Source: Actinomyces sp. oral taxon 171 str. F0337 (GTDB lineage Bacteria > Actinomycetota > Actinomycetes > Actinomycetales > Actinomycetaceae). From it: 64,000 bases of DNA. The notes beneath the pieces were generated by a model that ran no database searches, was not told the origin of the DNA, and saw only the letters and a program-made list of their open reading frames with translations. Below, one piece after another: positions 61,706-64,000 of this stretch. The position numbers and the translations under genes are program-made. The DNA is taken from NCBI RefSeq assembly GCF_005696555.1, contig NZ_CP040005.1, positions 992,001-1,056,000 on the forward strand, read 5' to 3'. The stretch's first letter is position 1. Each line of letters opens with the position of its first letter.

Positions 61706-63091
61706 ATGACTCCCCCCACCTCAGTCTCGTCTCACTCGGCCTCCGCACTCAGTCGTCGCGGTTTCATGGTCCTGGGCGGCATCGGCATGTGCGGCGCGCT
61801 GGCCGCATGCGGCGGCAAGGACTCCGCCGATGACGAGGGGACCGGGCCCCTGCGCGGCACGGTCACCATGTGGTCCTCCTTCACCCAGGGGCCTCGTGCA
61901 GACTGGATGAAGAAGATGGCCGAGGAGTTCCACGCGAAGAATCCCGACGTCACCATCAAGATCGAGCAGTTCTCCTGGTCCGAGTTCAAGACGAAGTGGA
62001 CCACCGGACTGACCTCAGGGCAGGTTCCGGATATCTCCACGGCACTGCCCAATGACGTCGTGGAGATGATCAACTCCGAGGCCCTGGTGCCGTTGGACAA
62101 GGTCATCGACTCCATCGGTCGGGACCGGTTCCCCAAGCAGGCACTGGCCGAGGGGCAGCTGGACGGAAAGTCCTACTCCGTGCCCATCTACTCCCACGCG
62201 CAGGTGATGTGGTACCGCAAGGACGTGCTGAGCTCCAAGGGACTGTCTGTTCCGACGACCTGGGAGGAGCTGGCCAAGGCGGCGAAAGCCGTCGGAAAGT
62301 CGGATAGCCTCTACGGACTCTCCGTGCCCCTGGGGACGGGGGACATGCTGGGGGCGCGCTACCTCAACTTCTACGTTCGCTCCGCCGGCCAGAGGCTGCT
62401 CAAGGATGACGGAACGGCCAACCTCACCTCCGAGGCAGCCCTGGGTGGTATCAAGTACTGGACCGACCTGTACAAGTCGGTCTCTCCGGAGGGCTCACTG
62501 GACTACGCGGTCCTCGATCAGGCGACGCTCTTCTACCAGGGCAAGACCGCCTTCGACTTCAACTCCGGATTCCACATCTCCGGGGTGGCGAAGGACAGCC
62601 CCAACCTGGTCGACTCCATCGCCGCGGCGCCTCTTCCCCGTATGAAGGCCTCGGACCCGGCGAACTACCCGGCCGAGGTGTCCAACGTTCCCCTGGTGGT
62701 GTGGGAGGCATCCAAGGTCAAGCGGGAGGCCAAGGCATTCCTTCAGTTCCTGTTCACCAAGGACAAGTACATCGAGTTCCTGCACTCGGTCCCCGGCGGC
62801 ATGCTGCCGGTCCTCAGTGACATCTCGAAGGAGCCGAGCTACACGAACAACGAGACCATCAAGAAATACTCCGACTCCATCAAGGTGATTCAGGACCAGG
62901 TCAACGTCGGCAGTGCGATCGGCATGGAGAAGGGGCCACTCGCCCAGGCGGGAGTCCTCACCAGCCAGGGGCTGATCGAGAAGATGTACCACTCGATCAT
63001 CATTGACAAGACCGATGTCGAGACCGCTGCCAAGGACTGCGAGAAGAAGCTCAACGAGGCCTTCAAGGCCGCTGGAGCCAGTATCAAGTGA
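61706..63091 (+). CDS. Family 1 carbohydrate-binding lipoprotein (CUT1 ABC importer)
   Basis: A 461-residue SBP_bac_1 protein; AAAGGAG precedes the ATG. The N-terminus has ALSRRGFMVLGG and the lipobox LAAC (Cys about 36). GTVTMWSSFTQG, FHAKNPDVTIKIEQFSW, GKSYSVPIYSHAQVMWYRKD and PTTWEELAKAAKAV are characteristic of sugar-binding proteins of the MalE/UgpB class. It lies 79 bases after the sialidase and before a CUT1 permease, so the ligand is probably an oligosaccharide, possibly sialylated. Confidence 0.9.
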   Translation: MTPPTSVSSHSASALSRRGFMVLGGIGMCGALAACGGKDSADDEGTGPLRGTVTMWSSFTQGPRADWMKKMAEEFHAKNPDVTIKIEQFSWSEFKTKWTTGLTSGQVPDISTALPNDVVEMINSEALVPLDKVIDSIGRDRFPKQALAEGQLDGKSYSVPIYSHAQVMWYRKDVLSSKGLSVPTTWEELAKAAKAVGKSDSLYGLSVPLGTGDMLGARYLNFYVRSAGQRLLKDDGTANLTSEAALGGIKYWTDLYKSVSPEGSLDYAVLDQATLFYQGKTAFDFNSGFHISGVAKDSPNLVDSIAAAPLPRMKASDPANYPAEVSNVPLVVWEASKVKREAKAFLQFLFTKDKYIEFLHSVPGGMLPVLSDISKEPSYTNNETIKKYSDSIKVIQDQVNVGSAIGMEKGPLAQAGVLTSQGLIEKMYHSIIIDKTDVETAAKDCEKKLNEAFKAAGASIK

Positions 63092-63148
63092 CTCGGTGAT
63101 GCGGTGGGGAGAGGCGTCTCCCCACCGCCCAGTCCGAAAGGTGAGCTC

Positions 63149-64000
63149 ATGACACGAATCAAGCGAATGAACTGGACGGGCGTCGTCTTTGTGGCGCCGT
63201 CAGTCATCATTGTTCTTGCCCTTCTGATATACCCGGTCTTCTCAAGCATCTGGTACTCCTTCACTGACAATCACCTCTTGCGCCACAGCTACCAGGTGGT
63301 GGGTATATCCAACTACACCGACCTCCTCGCATCTCCTGGTTTTTGGAATGCTTTCGGGGTGTCGATCAAGTGGACCGCGGCGTCGATCATCGGCCAGCTC
63401 GCAGTGGGAATGGTTCTGGCACTGGCGTTGGACCGGGTGCCCCGCGGGTCGGGACTGTTCCGTACGCTCCTCATCGTTCCCTGGGCGTTCCCGGCGATCA
63501 TCACTGCGTTCGCCTGGAAATGGATCCTTAATGATGTCTACGGGTTTCTGCCCAATCTTCTGACCACTCTTGGGCTCAGCGATAAGAATATGGCATTGCT
63601 GGGCAATCCCTCGACGACCTTCTGGGTGGCGCTGCTCATCAATATCTGGTTCGGTGCGCCGATGTTCATGGTGAACATCCTCTCTGCTCTCAAGACCATC
63701 CCTCAGGAGCAGTACGAGGCGGCAATGGTGGATGGCGCCTCCGGATGGCAGAGGTTCAGGTTCATTACGCTGACCCATATTCGAGAGGTCATCGGTCTGC
63801 TGGTCATCCTGCGCACCATCTGGGTCTTCAACAACTTTGACATGCTCTTCCTCCTGACGGGCGGAGGTCCGGGGGAGAGGACGACGACACTGCCGATCTT
63901 CGCCTACCAGGAGGGTTGGAGCCTGCGGCAGCTCGGGGTTGCCTCCACTGTGACGATCCTGCTGCTCATCTTCCTGCTGGTGCTGGCTTACGGTGCCTTC
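63149..64000 (+). CDS. CUT1 sugar ABC importer permease, first subunit (3' cut by window)
   Basis: 284 residues are visible and the frame is open to the window end. ATG 63149 follows GAAAGGTGAG. Six helices are expected, with FVAPSVIIVLALLIYPVFSS as the first. The ATPase-contact EAA loop is EQYEAAMVDGASGWQRFRFI, and NNFDMLFLLTGGGPGERT marks the UgpA/MalF type. The second permease should follow beyond the window. It works with the preceding binding protein. Confidence 0.92.
   Translation, partial: MTRIKRMNWTGVVFVAPSVIIVLALLIYPVFSSIWYSFTDNHLLRHSYQVVGISNYTDLLASPGFWNAFGVSIKWTAASIIGQLAVGMVLALALDRVPRGSGLFRTLLIVPWAFPAIITAFAWKWILNDVYGFLPNLLTTLGLSDKNMALLGNPSTTFWVALLINIWFGAPMFMVNILSALKTIPQEQYEAAMVDGASGWQRFRFITLTHIREVIGLLVILRTIWVFNNFDMLFLLTGGGPGERTTTLPIFAYQEGWSLRQLGVASTVTILLLIFLLVLAYGAF

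Overview
The window is GC-rich actinobacterial chromosome, most likely an oral Actinomyces or close relative. The evidence is high-GC codon use, several leaderless-type start sites, the FHA-ABC/Ser-Thr kinase pair, the FtsEX and dynamin-like GTPase neighbourhoods, and a tmRNA whose tag reads ADNTRTDFALAA. This placement is by inspection only.

Layout. (1) 1-6.7 kb: branched-chain amino acid synthesis (ilvB 3' end, ilvN, ilvC, leuB, ilvE), interrupted by a minus-strand MFS exporter with its TetR regulator. (2) 6.8-31.9 kb: a large cell-wall glycopolymer locus. It has an LCP ligase, a UDP-ManNAc-type dehydrogenase, two tagD-like CDP-glycerol synthases bracketing the core, three proteins with TagB/TagF-like glycerophosphotransferase domains fused to other modules, further glycosyltransferases, and on the opposite strand a tightly overlapping export operon (MraY/WecA-type initiator, two GT4 enzymes, TagG/TagH-like ABC exporter, a DUF6270-like protein). 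A lipoprotein polysaccharide deacetylase closes it. (3) 32-38.4 kb: tRNA-His, oligoribonuclease, a membrane Ser/Thr kinase and, convergent to it, an ABC exporter with two FHA domains. (4) 38.7-49.9 kb: tRNA-Arg, two translationally coupled dynamin-like GTPases, ssb, ftsE-ftsX-M23 peptidase, smpB, an aldo/keto reductase, tmRNA and ogt. (5) 49.9-64 kb: a sialic acid acquisition region. It has two near-identical FadR-type GntR regulators around an HSL-family esterase, a peptide-type ABC importer with the SatABCD/SiaEFGI gene layout including a fused permease-ATPase, then a sialidase without any export signal, a family 1 sugar-binding lipoprotein and a CUT1 permease cut by the window end.

How the genes work together. 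In region 2, CDP-glycerol made by the TagD enzymes should feed the fused polymerases. The polymer would start on a lipid carrier (MraY-like enzyme), leave through the ABC exporter and be attached to the wall by the LCP protein. In region 5, an identical 11-bp box (ACGTCAGACAT) occurs twice before the binding-protein gene and once inside the promoter of the permease genes, and a related box overlaps the promoter of the first GntR gene. This suggests one regulon for sialic acid import. The adjoining sialidase has five Asp boxes and no signal peptide and sits with a carbohydrate importer behind a long regulated leader, which suggests that sialylated glycans are imported and desialylated inside the cell. 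No sialic acid catabolic genes (nanA, nanK, nanE, nagA, nagB) are visible; they may lie beyond the window.
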